A stretch of DNA of 64,000 nt from contig JALJCS010000001.1 in the NCBI GenBank assembly GCA_023055355.1, forward strand, positions 110,870,381 through 110,934,380. Direction: 5' to 3'. This stretch comes from Agelaius tricolor (lineage: Eukaryota; Chordata; Aves; Passeriformes; Icteridae). Shown here piece after piece: positions 37,701-48,569 of the stretch. Every line of letters starts with the position of its first letter. Within the stretch, counting starts at the first letter, position 1. A program made the translations under genes and the position numbers. The notes beneath the pieces are model-generated. The model ran no database searches. It had not been told where the DNA came from and saw nothing but the letters and a program-made list of their open reading frames with translations.

Positions 37701-38650
37701 TTACCAACAAGGCAATTTCCTCACATCAATGAATCAAAGCCAAAATCTCGAGGAGAATTTCTCTTGAAATAGAATATTAAATCAGTCCATTGAAAGGGTG
37801 CCATAATCCATTTGTTTGGTAAACGAAAAGCAGTTGGCAGTCATCTGCAACAAGGAGGAACATGAAGCACCAGCAAGCAGTGAAAAGAACAATTAGGAGC
37901 AGACGAAGTGGGGGAAAGTTTTGTATTTGCAGCTTCCAAAATATAACATTTCCAACTTAGGATGAGATTCACCCTCTCTCAACAGAGCTGTTTGAAAGTT
38001 GGATGCTTTGCTTCGTCTAGGCAAGCACATGGGATGTCTCTAAAGTTGTTGCTGAGGCAGGAATCTTCAGGGGCCAACTCATCCAAGCCTAAACAGATGC
38101 TCAAACTGTGTGAGAAGTAGAAAAGAGCCATTCGTGGTGAAAAAACTGGTGCAAAGCTCAATGATTGCATGGAACAAGCCAGGCAGAGACATTTCCAGTT
38201 CCTTTAACTATTAAAAACACCTTCTAGTAAATTGCTGAAAAGAATTCAGCCAAGGAAACATAGCCAAGAGTGGCCCTGATGGTGTCCGAGACAATTTCTG
38301 TCTGTCACTTACAGCTAAACACAGTTGACAGATAATAAACCAAAAAACATTCGGCTTTTTGGCACAAAAGTTGTCAAGCATCACTAAAGATCAAGCCTGT
38401 GGGAATCTGACCAAACAAATCATTTCCTTTGGGGGATTTGCTTGAGGGCTGAGGATCTGAAGAAATGCTGAAGGGATATGAATTGCATATCAATATTCAT
38501 TGAAACAGATGAGCAGTGTAAGTTTTTCTTGGGGCAACCAAAAGTTACAGATGAGCTGCCCATGGGCTTGAGATGAACCACCAGATATCTAAATCCTCTG
38601 ATGATTTATTTTCACTAAAATACCAGCTCCTCCAACATGGTAGAGAAATT
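31721..38650. other. Intergenic DNA, no gene recognised
   Basis: About 7 kb of AT-rich DNA with A-rich patches near 32.87-32.90 and 35.10-35.12 kb, a T run near 35.21-35.23 kb and a short (TA)n at 36.49 kb. The intervals 35930-36120 and 38280-38410 are listed as possible conserved elements. No exon, RNA gene or recognisable mobile element is visible. Confidence 0.5.
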
Positions 38651-38656
38651 GGAGAA

Positions 38657-38687
38657 ACAAAAAAAAAAAAAAAAAGAAAAGGGGGGG
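38657..38687. repeat. A-rich run followed by G7
   Basis: About 17 A residues, 'gaaaa' and then a run of seven G. It is low-complexity sequence that creates poly-Lys and poly-Phe frames. Confidence 0.85.
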
Positions 38688-38880
38688 ACCATAAATTAAA
38701 CATTTTCCTTATTATGTGTGGCAACTTTTCTCTCAGAAGCATCAATATCACAGAATCTCAGAATTTTCTGGGTGGGAATATCTTCCTAAACAGTGGGATG
38801 TGCCCCCAGCATGGGAAATAAGATATTTGCCTGTTTTCTAGAGCATTTTACACACTTATATGCACACACATGCATATGCA

Positions 38881-38881
<1 letters not shown>

Positions 38882-38914
<33 letters not shown>
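38882..38914. repeat. Poly-A run (33 A)
   Basis: An uninterrupted A run preceded by a short alternating CA/TG-rich stretch (38850-38881). No retroposed gene body is recognisable upstream of it. Confidence 0.9.
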
Positions 38915-38915
<1 letters not shown>

Positions 38916-41900
38916 AGAAAACCCATAAACTCATGTTTTCCCAAATCTCCAAAGATGTCCCCCACCTCTATCTTCATTTGAATCTGAAGCTTCAGCTATG
39001 CAATAAAGAAGGTGCTAGTTCAGATGTGTGTGTCCAGTCCAAGAGAGCAGAAAAAGGGGGGCAGAGGGAGGGGAGGGTAGTTTTCTTTCTAACCTAAAGC
39101 AATGGGAGAAAACACAACAGTGCCCATGTCTGGTTTCATTTCTTAACTCCAACAGATTAAATCCACTTGGCTGCTTCACTTCTTCTTGCCTGACATCCAG
39201 ATGTCAGGTACATGGGTTGCCTGTGCCTGGAGACATCCTACGCTCTGCTCTCCTGTCAGACCCCACCTACACAGGACACCTGATGGTAGCTGAGGATGTT
39301 CCTGTCTCACAGCCTCTGCTTCTCTGCAAGCACTTGTCCTTTCTTATTCCTTCACCTCCTGGGGAAGGGGAAAACTCCTTCCTTTATTGTAACACAGCAT
39401 GACTAAGAGGTGTACCCAGTGCTTGTGGGCATCTGTAGGGTGGTTCCAAGCTGGTGAGACAGGACTACCAGAACCTGATAACAGAAAAAAACTCATTCAA
39501 TAAAGAGCATGCAATGCAATGAGACTGTTGCCTTCCAAAAACAAGATCTGACAGTGTTTTTAAAGGCAAAGAGGTAAGAGATGAGAGAAGACAGGGAGAA
39601 GGAGTTTTGAACATGAAATAAATGACAGTAACAGAACAGGTCAGCCAGGGCATCCCTGAAATAAATCCCTGCTGCCTTTGACAGGTTTGTGGAAGGAATG
39701 AAAGGTTGCTCAGCTCTGGGTTGCCCATGTGAGGGAACTCAAACTGAACATTGTAGAATTCCTGGCTCAAGTATGAGTGGCTGGATGGGAAAAGACAATG
39801 ATGTTGTGCATACACCATAACAGAGAGGTGAGAGAGTGCTTAGTATCTATTATGAATATTGTAAAATTGATATCACAGCCATCCTATTCATGCTGGATTT
39901 CACCTGTAAGCTGATGGAAGACATGAAAACAGAGTACACGGGGAGAGACAGACAGACACTTTATGAAAAGGGATCTCTAAGATAATGAACTCAATTATAA
40001 GTTTTCCTGAGGGTGGTTTTTGTTGGTTGGTTGGTTGGTTGGTTGGTTGGGTTTTTTTCCAGAAAACACAAAACAATCAAGAAGATATATTTCTGAGAAG
40101 AAATGCAACAAGTTAGGAAACTGAGGAGCTTCATACATCTAAACCTGATAGTTAATGTATTTAAGCTGATAATAAAGCTTGCAAATATTCAGGCAAATGG
40201 AAGGAAATGGTAGATAGCATGAAGTGGAGAAAGGAATTGAACTACCTAGACCTGTCCATAAATATCAGATATGAGTGTGAACATCAGTGCACATTGACAC
40301 AAATTTCAGATGTGTTGTGATGCATTAGTCTGGAGCAAGAGTATTTAAAGGCAAGTATGAGGTCTTGGTTTCAATGTTAATAGTATTTCACAATCTTTTG
40401 AACCTAAAAATATTAAGGAGATTTTGGCCTCTATTACTTTTAGATCAGTCCAAAACTTTAAGCTTTTTCGTCTTCATATAACAGAGAGATTGTTATCTAG
40501 TATTTTTCATTTAATTAGAACTACTTTGCTTTCATTTTATGAGTCTTTGTTAATGAATATGACCTGAGGCTTAGTTGGGTTTAAAACTCAAAATCCACTG
40601 ACCACCCTTTTCTTAAGATAAAGAAAACTGCCAATATGGGGCAGCATAGCTTCTAAGACCATAAATGTGATCATCTTTTAGCAGCAAATGAAATCAGTAT
40701 TTTTGGGATTCAACCTGCCCAATTTCAGCTCCTTAAATAAAGAAATTGATACAACATTCTCATTTGACTCTCTACCATCAATGAAAATATTCAGAAAGTC
40801 CAAAAGGTAATTCAGCAGGACTTAAAATTGATGCCTGAGTGAGCAGAGTCAAAAGGCTTCAGACCATTTTCATTGACAGGATCCTAGATGGCTATTTAAA
40901 GACATTTAATATCAAATTCCATTATTTTAATTGGCTTTTGTGTTGTGAGATTATGAGTCATAATAATCATATTAATAAAGCTATCCATGTTATCTGATTG
41001 ACAACCAACTCCTGTCTTTTTTTTGTAGCTACCCTATCAACCTTGGTCAGCAAGAGGAATCAAATAATTTGATGGACAAAAAAATAAAATTTAGAGAGGT
41101 GTCTAGATATTAATTTGGCTGTTCTCAGAATGTCAGTTGTCAATAACATATGATAAATATGATTACTGTTTCCTCTATAATCCACAACAACAATATTTTT
41201 CAGATAGATTTGTTCTACATCATCATCCCACAAGCATGTCCAAAATTTCCCAATAATTTATTCAATAAAATATTTAACTGAACCATTATCTTTCTAAATG
41301 ATAACCACCTTCTTCAACCCTACCACCAACCAAAACTCTGTTTCAGAACATCTCTCTCTTTGTGCCTTCAAATGTTCAGGAAGAATCCCGGTCAGAATGA
41401 TGATGAGTGCAGTATTAAACACCAGCTCAAATCCTCAGTTGGAGTAAATTGGTGAAAATCCATTGAAGTTAGTGGTGCTTTGCTGCCAGAGACTGATTCA
41501 AAGCCTTTGGGAATCTTTTCCTGACTTCCCTGGGCTTTGGCACAGCTAAAGATCTGATCCTTCAAGAGACAATTGACAAGATAAACAAGGTTGGCAGTTG
41601 TGGGAAATGTGGGAGGGTTCTCTTGCTATGGGAGCTGTGGTCAAATACATGTCAGAAGAATTAGTCCCAGTTCAAAAGGTGAGAAAAGAGTATAAAAAAG
41701 TATGAAGGTGTGAATTTTAATGGTAGCAAATGAATCTTCCTGTCAAAAACAAATGAAAGCAAAATTCTTAGGTAGGAAAACACAAGCTTTGTCTACTTCT
41801 CATTTTATATGTACACATTCATTTTGCAAACCTCTGTAAACCCTATTGAAACAAAAATGTGTTTACAATGTTACATATTCCATAAAACATGTTTGCTACT

Positions 41901-43007
41901 CAGCAATCTGCTTGCTCCTCTTAAAATGTATTTTTGTGACAAACAATCATTAAACCTCACAACTGCCGTGTGCAGATAAATGAAACTAGCACAGATATTA
42001 CCATTTGGTTGACACATTTGTTTTGACATTGTAAAAAAAGCGTTGAGGATTTTTTTTTTTTATAAAAGTCTTCCTTTTTTTCTCAGAAACAATAATATGT
42101 TCCTGCAAATGCTGCAAAAGATCAAAAGCTGTTCAGATCATATTTACAGTACTAAAAGCACAATGAATGCCCCTGTAAATGACATGTAAATTACCGAACG
42201 ATGATTCAACTTCAGTCAGTTTGCAGATGAATTGAAGGACCTTAATTCCACTTTAGCTCAGAAACCTGATTATTCTACTGCTTGTAAGAAATCAACTTTA
42301 ATCCTCTTTTAAATGTCATTCAACAGGTTCTTTCTGCACAAAAGATGTAAATGGATTTTTTCTTTATAATACCTTTTCAAATTCATTTTTCTTCCACAGG
42401 ACATTCTTAGAAATAATTTAAGACTGAGATATCAAACTAATAACTCTCCTATTCTACATCTACTCAAGAATAATTGTCTGGATGCACATCTCAGCTTTGT
42501 GGTAGCATCACTCCATTGACCTGCTTTTTATTTTTACTGGTAGAACTGAGACCAGAATTTGACTCCACAAAATGTTTGCACTTGAATATACATTTAGGAA
42601 AACAAAAGAATTCTGTTAATCCACTGTTAAGTCCCTAAATAAGTCATGTCCACATAAAATTGAACACTTCAACATTCTTTCATTATCACTTGGTTTTATT
42701 CCATTAGTTTCCTGCATTCATGGAGTCCTTCTATGCTACACCAAGATGTTTCTAAATTAAGGACTGTCTTTTTGGCACTTAGCAGTACAGTAGGTCCTAG
42801 TTCCTGATTAAAGATATCCTTATCACTGGCAAATGATAATTTTATTTTCTGTTCATGAAGAAAACTAAGTGCTAAAAATCACAGACTGGCTGAGCCACAT
42901 GTCCAGTGGGTGTAAAATCAACACATGTCCTTTGAGAGTTGTGCTGATTTACACCAATGGTATATATGGCACCCCAGGTTAGAGTGCTGTTATTTAAGAG
43001 AAATGTC
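38915..43007. other. Intergenic DNA, no gene recognised
   Basis: AT-rich DNA with a (TTGG)n tract at 40.02 kb. From about 39.9 to 42.9 kb there are no open frames of more than 60 codons on either strand, reflecting high AT content and frequent stop codons. The interval 41920-42270 is noted as a possible conserved non-coding element. Confidence 0.55.
40022..40051. repeat. (TTGG)n microsatellite
   Basis: About seven perfect tetranucleotide units, followed by a short T run. Confidence 0.9.
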
Positions 43008-43361
43008 CTAGATGATCCACTTATGGAAAAATTGCAACTCCACAGACGATGTGGCATTTAAACACTTGTTCCTCCCATTTCTCCTCAGAGCATTTGCTCT
43101 CCTGGTGGCTGTGAGAATAAAACTGAGTTCTTGTTCCTTCAGCTGCTCTGTCAGCTGTGTCACTTCCCTAAAGGAACACCCCCTCATTCCTTTGAGGTAT
43201 TTTCCTGGTGTTTCCCTGTTGGCTCCTGTTACCTGGCTCAGATCTGTAAGATTTTTGTGCTGCAGTGTAGCCAGTACATCCCAGAGTAACAACATGAGAG
43301 CTCTCTCTAACACCTCATCCTTCTCAGCCTGGTGTGTCATCCCACAGCTCCTCCTGGGCAA
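43008..43361 (-). other. Unassigned open frame, 117 codons, possible gene relic
   Basis: This minus-strand frame looks more protein-like than its neighbours: balanced composition, few low-complexity runs, and a Leu-rich segment that could form an amphipathic helix (LERALMLLLWDVLATLQ near the N-terminus), followed by a mixed-charge segment (EVTQLTEQLKEQELSF). I do not recognise a family. It has no good start context (it appears to begin at TTG), no clear splice sites, and overlaps a 130-codon + frame. It could be a decayed gene fragment, a piece of a mobile element or chance. Confidence 0.2.
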
Positions 43362-46300
43362 ACCTGGTGTTGTCCCCTTCCCCCTTCACATTCAGTTTAG
43401 ATAAGCACACCTACTGGGCAGAATTTCATTTACCAGTGCAGATCAGCCAACAAAATGTAGAGTTTCAATTCTTATTCACCTTTTCAAGCTCTTCTTATTT
43501 CACCTTTCACCTTTTCAAGCCATGGAATGGCCAGTCACAGTTTCATATTCATGGTCTTTACATGGAGCTACAGGCAGGCTCTGGCACATCAAGTCTCTCA
43601 AAAAATGTTAAAGTGGAGCAAGTCTAGGCAGGTACTCATGATTAAAGTTTCATCCTGTATGTTGCATTTTTTCCAAAAGAAAGATGTAAAACTTATACTT
43701 TTTGTGTTTTGAGTGTGACCTTAAGCTCAAACCTTAAGTTCAAAGCAAGGCTCCCATTCCCTCAAGCAATGTGCAGTCACTTGGCGAGACTCAGTGTTTA
43801 CCCTGAAGAGCCAGCATTGCAAATAGGTAAGACACAGAAATAAAAGAAACAGATATACCACACATGCAAAACATGAGGAGCAGAGCAATAATTTGGTGGG
43901 TGATTTTTCCAAGGTGAGACAGAAAGTCAACAGAAGATTTGAGGAGTGGTCTTCCATGAACACCCCAAAACCTTCACCAGCTCTCACGCCAATCATCCCC
44001 TGTCCTCTAATCACAGGCAGTGCCTCCTGTCTCACATATTCCAACACACATTACAGTGGGCTGTAAAATTCTCCCTTTGGTCTGTCAAGCATAAACTAAT
44101 AAAATGTTCTATGACGTTTCTAAAGTCTTTGAAAGCTTGAAGAGTCTGTCTGCTATGGGTGTGGTAAGGTCACAGGGCCAGGAGCTGCTGCTGATGGAGA
44201 GACACCTTTCTGCACCTCTGACAGCAAGCAGCACCCACCTCTGCTGTGTAACAGGTATAAAAGACTTGCACTGACATTTCTCTTCCTAAGGTCCAGGGGC
44301 ACCATTTGAAAATATCATCTAGCAGAAGCTGATAAAATTCAGTGACATAAATCATGCTTAGTGTGACAATCCAGCCTGCAGGATAACAATAAATAATGCA
44401 AAGAAGATGCAAATGCTTTGCATTTTAGCAAACAGTGGCACAGCCCTGTTGAAAATACCTGCACAATCTTGAGACTGAAAGGAGATTTCTTACATGGCAG
44501 AAGTTTTCACATTTTAAATGATTGTGTATAAACATTATTAGCCAAGCCTATCTTTGGCCTCATGCTTTCAGTTTGATATGATGTGACCCGAATTTCTGCC
44601 CTAATGTAACTCTCTTATCTAGTCCTCATCCAAGCAGTCTCAGGGGCTGCTGCATTTATGCTTTGAATACAAGACACCATTCTCTGCTTTTGAGCGGGAA
44701 AAAAGGCACAACAAGGCACAAAGGCTCACACAAAAAGTGCTCTTTATGTCAAGGGCAGGGTGATATTCAGACACCCCCAAAAATTAAATTAGGCTGAGAT
44801 GTCTAGAAGGTATAAAACACCCTAGAGCAGAGGGACAGGTTCCACAAATAAATAAATAAATAAATATTTATTTTAGATTATAAGAGTCAAAGATCTGTTT
44901 TGTGAGTCACTGTGTAAGGAATGGTATTCCTTATTCCTTATAACATTCATACAGATGATGTACAGGAATACAGAAATACTTCTGGCCAGCTACTGGGAAT
45001 GTTCCTCTTCCAGAGGTTGAGAGGAGAATGATTTGGCAGTCATAGAAAAGGATGCTCTCTCTGAATCCGAAAGAACTGATTTGATGAGTTTTACACAGGC
45101 CTCACCCCCTACCTGACTGCTGCAGAACATGGTATGGTTTAGCTCAGAAAGGTGATATCTGAGATGAAATCCCAGTGCTGAAATTTCCTTCCAGATTATT
45201 GGCAGACATGTGTGTTTTTTGGAGATGGGGAGTGTGCATTTTAATTTTTGTTCTTTACACATATCCAATGACACAATTTTTATGACTATTTTTTTTTAAC
45301 AAGACCATTTGTGCTGCTGTTTCTGGAGATTGCCTGACTCAGGTTGATGACCAAGAGGAAATACCATGAGATTAGGCTCTATCTTGTTGAAGTCACAGCA
45401 GATCTTCCAGTGAGGCTAATGCTAATGGTGATAAATCCATGGATACAGTGAAAATGGTGGGCTATGGTAGTTCTGGTGTTCAGACACTGCAAAGCAAACA
45501 AAGAACTTTGTGATAGAACTTGTCTCAATTCTTTCTTCCCTTTTTTGTGAGCAATCCAAAGCTTCTTTCTTGGAAATACTGAATGTATACCACTCCACTG
45601 GTTTTATTCCTTTTGAAATTAATAGAAATTTATAGCAGTACACTCATTCACTTAAATGGAACCAGAATTTCACCCCAAACTCCTTTTTTTTTTTTTTTGT
45701 TTTTGTTTCATCTAAACAGTCTTGAATATGTCTAAAGTAACTCTTGACATGGAAAGCAAACCATTTCAGTGAAACTTCATTCCTTGAGGTCTATTTGACT
45801 GGATATAGCAACAGGAAGGCTGTGGAAGAAATGTCAGTGCAGGAGCATCTACAACTTGAGCAAAGTTTTAAGCTCTTAACAGTGCATTCTCTGCCACTCA
45901 TCACAAAAGCAGGAAAGTCTCACACAGTATGTCCTCCCCATTGCTGATCTGCTGCCCTCCCCATTGGGAAGCTCACAGCAAGGTATTTCTGTGCCTGCCT
46001 TCCTCAGACTGATAACCCCTGTGTCTTTACCTCTTTGAAGACAACTTCTTCTGGGCCCTTTTACCAAAATTTTTAGCTAAGGCACTGCAAGAGGAGGGAC
46101 AAAGGGAGTGCACACCTGTCGCAGAGGGAAACTGAGGCTTAAGAAAAAGGAAATTGCTTTAAACAAAGCCACCATCTCCCATGTCCCAAGACCTGTACAG
46201 TCTAAATTATTCTGTTCTCCAAAAGCAACAGCTCCTTACACCTCCATCATCACAATTAGGAATAAGCAACAGGCGGTGGGAAGGAATACCACACTCCAAT

Positions 46301-46670
46301 TCATGCTGGTTTGTTTTGTTTTACCTTAAAAGTCTCTTTGATATTTTTATACCATCAGACAGCAACCAGCTCTTGTTTTTTTTTTTTTTAAACTTCATCC
46401 CTCTGGACAAGTAGGATATTAATATTATCCCTGTAACAAGCAGCAGAAGGAATAAAACATCTAGGTAAATACTGCAAGTGAGATTAAAACTCTCTAGCTT
46501 TCTGATGTAACCCTGTGACATAGCGTTTCTAGTGAATTAAACCAAATGTACAAGTATTTAACGACTAATCCTTTTAAGTATTTTAATGCCCCAATGAAGA
46601 TTTCTTATAGGGAGAGGCAAAGCATATGTGGTTTCCGTTAGAGTCTGCCTGCAGGCAGAGGATTGAGCAG
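43362..46670. other. Intergenic DNA, no gene recognised
   Basis: AT-rich DNA with a short (AAAT)n at 44.85 kb, a T run at 45.69-45.70 kb and a T run near 46.38 kb. Open frames of 60-106 codons have no recognisable motif or splice pattern. Confidence 0.5.
44846..44868. repeat. (AAAT)n microsatellite
   Basis: Four to five AAAT units followed by a complementary 'tatttatttta' segment, giving a small AT-rich palindrome-like patch. Confidence 0.8.
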
Positions 46671-46676
46671 ATTGGC

Positions 46677-46699
46677 TTTTTTTTTTTTTTTTTTTTTTT
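46677..46699. repeat. Poly-T run (~23 T)
   Basis: An uninterrupted T run shortly before a C8 run and the GC-rich patch that starts at about 46.75 kb. Confidence 0.88.
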
Positions 46700-46749
46700 A
46701 GCTCTCCCCCCCCTCTTTTAATTAATTAATATTTCCCTGCTTTTGTTGT

Positions 46750-46865
46750 TTTTGGCGGGCGGGTGCTGAATGGACAGCTCCCGCCGGCGGGGCTCAGGGG
46801 GGACTCACCCCGCAGCCGGGGGAGGGAGAGGGGAGGGGGGGCGGCCACATCGCAGCCTGCCTCTG
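46750..46865. promoter_or_regulatory. Isolated GC-rich, G-quadruplex-like patch
   Basis: About 115 bases are strongly GC-rich, with several CpG sites ('ggcgggcgggtg', 'cccgccggcgggg', 'cgcagccggggg', 'gggcggcc'), inside a long AT-rich region. Within 46818-46841 there are at least four closely spaced G runs, the pattern expected of a G-quadruplex. No transcript, TATA box or coding exon can be tied to it. It could be a small promoter or enhancer, or only an unstable GC-rich patch. Confidence 0.35.
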
Positions 46866-47087
46866 CCTGCAAGAAAGAAGAGGGATACTAAACAGGCTTT
46901 CTTCCTCCCCTGGGTTACTACAAACAGCTAACCTAGCTCAGGGGGTTCTTTGAAGACAATAAAGAAAAGTAACTTTTCATTTTAGAAACCCATCCTGCAG
47001 GGCAGCAGGTAATAAGCTGGTGATAAGATTCCATGTATGCGTCTAAAATTTATAAATAAAAAATGCACACACGTGTTTGTGTGGATT

Positions 47088-47312
47088 CAGACTAGAGGTA
47101 AGGATGCCTTTTTTCATGGTGAGGGTGCTGAAGCACTGGCACAGGTTGCCCAGAGAGGTGGTGGATGTCCCATCTCTGGAGACATTCAACATCAGGTTGG
47201 ACAGGCTTCCGAGCAACCTGGTCTACTTGGAGAGGTTCCTGTTCATTGCAGGAGGGTTGGACTGGGAGGCCTTAAAGGCTCCCTTCCAGACCAAACGATT
47301 CTATGATTCAAT
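47088..47312 (+). mobile_element. CR1 LINE 3' fragment, plus strand
   Basis: Reads 'gaagcactggcacaggtt', 'gcccagagaggtggtgg', 'tctggagacattcaacat', 'caggttggacaggctt', 'gagcaacctggtctact', 'gttggactgggaggcctt' and 'gattctatgattcaatga'. This is an intact-looking CR1 3' end in forward orientation and among the least diverged CR1 pieces here. Confidence 0.96.
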
Positions 47313-48169
47313 GATATACATCTTCTTTTTATCTACAGAACCTCCTAGCAATAGGGAATAACATTTTCTCCTCTGTTAATAGCCAGGCCAGTGTTGTGCA
47401 CTGCAGGGCGAAAAATCAGTGCTTATCACCATAAACCAAATTGGTCTTCTGTTTAAGATAATCTTTAAGGGTTGCAAATTTAGGGTGAGGAGTACAGTTA
47501 TAATGAAACCAAATGCTCATATTTCCAGCTGAGGGAAATACATCCTCTTCCTATGCTCTTTTGGATGCACAACAACCAATATAGGAATTTGGAGGACAGG
47601 AGTGTGGGTGCAAAGTCTTGGCCATGCACTTGGATCTGTGCAGGCAGGTGGGACTGCTGACAACACCTCAGCATTTCCTGCTGCTGTGGTGAGGAATGGC
47701 AAGTACAGAAGGAGTGTGTTTCTGTATTTCAAAATAGCAGACCAGAGGTTCAGCTGATGTAAATGAGAGGTGGATCAATTATTGTGTTGATTCATCTAGA
47801 GCTAAGATATGAAACACCTGTGCAAATTATTGTAAAATCTCTTTCAATGTTATATGTACATAAAAGTGAATGATATACCTGTATGATGGATAGATATGTG
47901 ATATATCCTTACAGAGAGGAAGAGTCATGATCTTTATTGTTGTCACAGATTTGTTGCATTTAGGAAATAGAAATATATACAAAATCACTGCTAGAAATAA
48001 CAATTTTGTATCTTTTTATGACAAATGATATATTCATTTGACCATCATGTAATGCATGGCCAACATCCCTTGTCCCTAAAGTTATATCCTGGTCGTTGTT
48101 AATCTGAATACCAGTGTCTCTTTCCACACTGAATGAATGTTGCTTACTGGAGCTAAATGCAGTAAGCAT

Positions 48170-48174
48170 TTTTT

Positions 48175-48211
<37 letters not shown>
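48170..48211. repeat. Poly-T run (~40 T, one interruption)
   Basis: T-rich run with a single C near its left end and a long uninterrupted T run to 48211. The minus-strand poly-Lys frame is an artefact. Confidence 0.9.
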
Positions 48212-48215
<4 letters not shown>

Positions 48216-48501
48216 GTGATTCTAGAAGTAAAATTAAGCATTTGTTTCAGCTGAGCACATTGCTGATGGGGTCAGTAAGCTATAGCCCATTGTCTTTAAA
48301 CTACTAAAAACATTGCTCTTTTCAATTGCAGTCATTTTATTGTACAATCAAAAATTCCTGATTGTCCATGTTTTGTTCACTGGCCTGCAAATAATCATTC
48401 CAGAACAGCCAGATAATACAAATTGAGAGGAATTACTGCTGGAAATCACACTTTAGCTCACAGTTTAGAAACTGAATAATTACCCTGTCTACAGCAGTAG
48501 T

Positions 48502-48569
48502 GGAAGGAAGGAAGGAAGGAAGGAAGGAAGGAAGGAAGGAAGGAAGGAAGGAAGGAAGGAAGGAAGGAA
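48502..48569. repeat. (GGAA)n microsatellite, ~68 bp
   Basis: About 17 perfect GGAA units in the same + strand orientation as the array at 22.9 kb. It is uninterrupted and likely polymorphic. Confidence 0.96.

Noticed and set aside
38740..38795. Possible CR1 tail, 'tcacagaatctcagaatt' followed by 'ctgggtgggaatatc'
   Set aside because: The opening resembles a reverse CR1 end, but nothing after it matches, so about 40 bases are too few to call.
47037..47361. Two plus-strand frames of 89 and 94 codons
   Set aside because: Both are readings of the CR1 3' tail at 47.1-47.3 kb.
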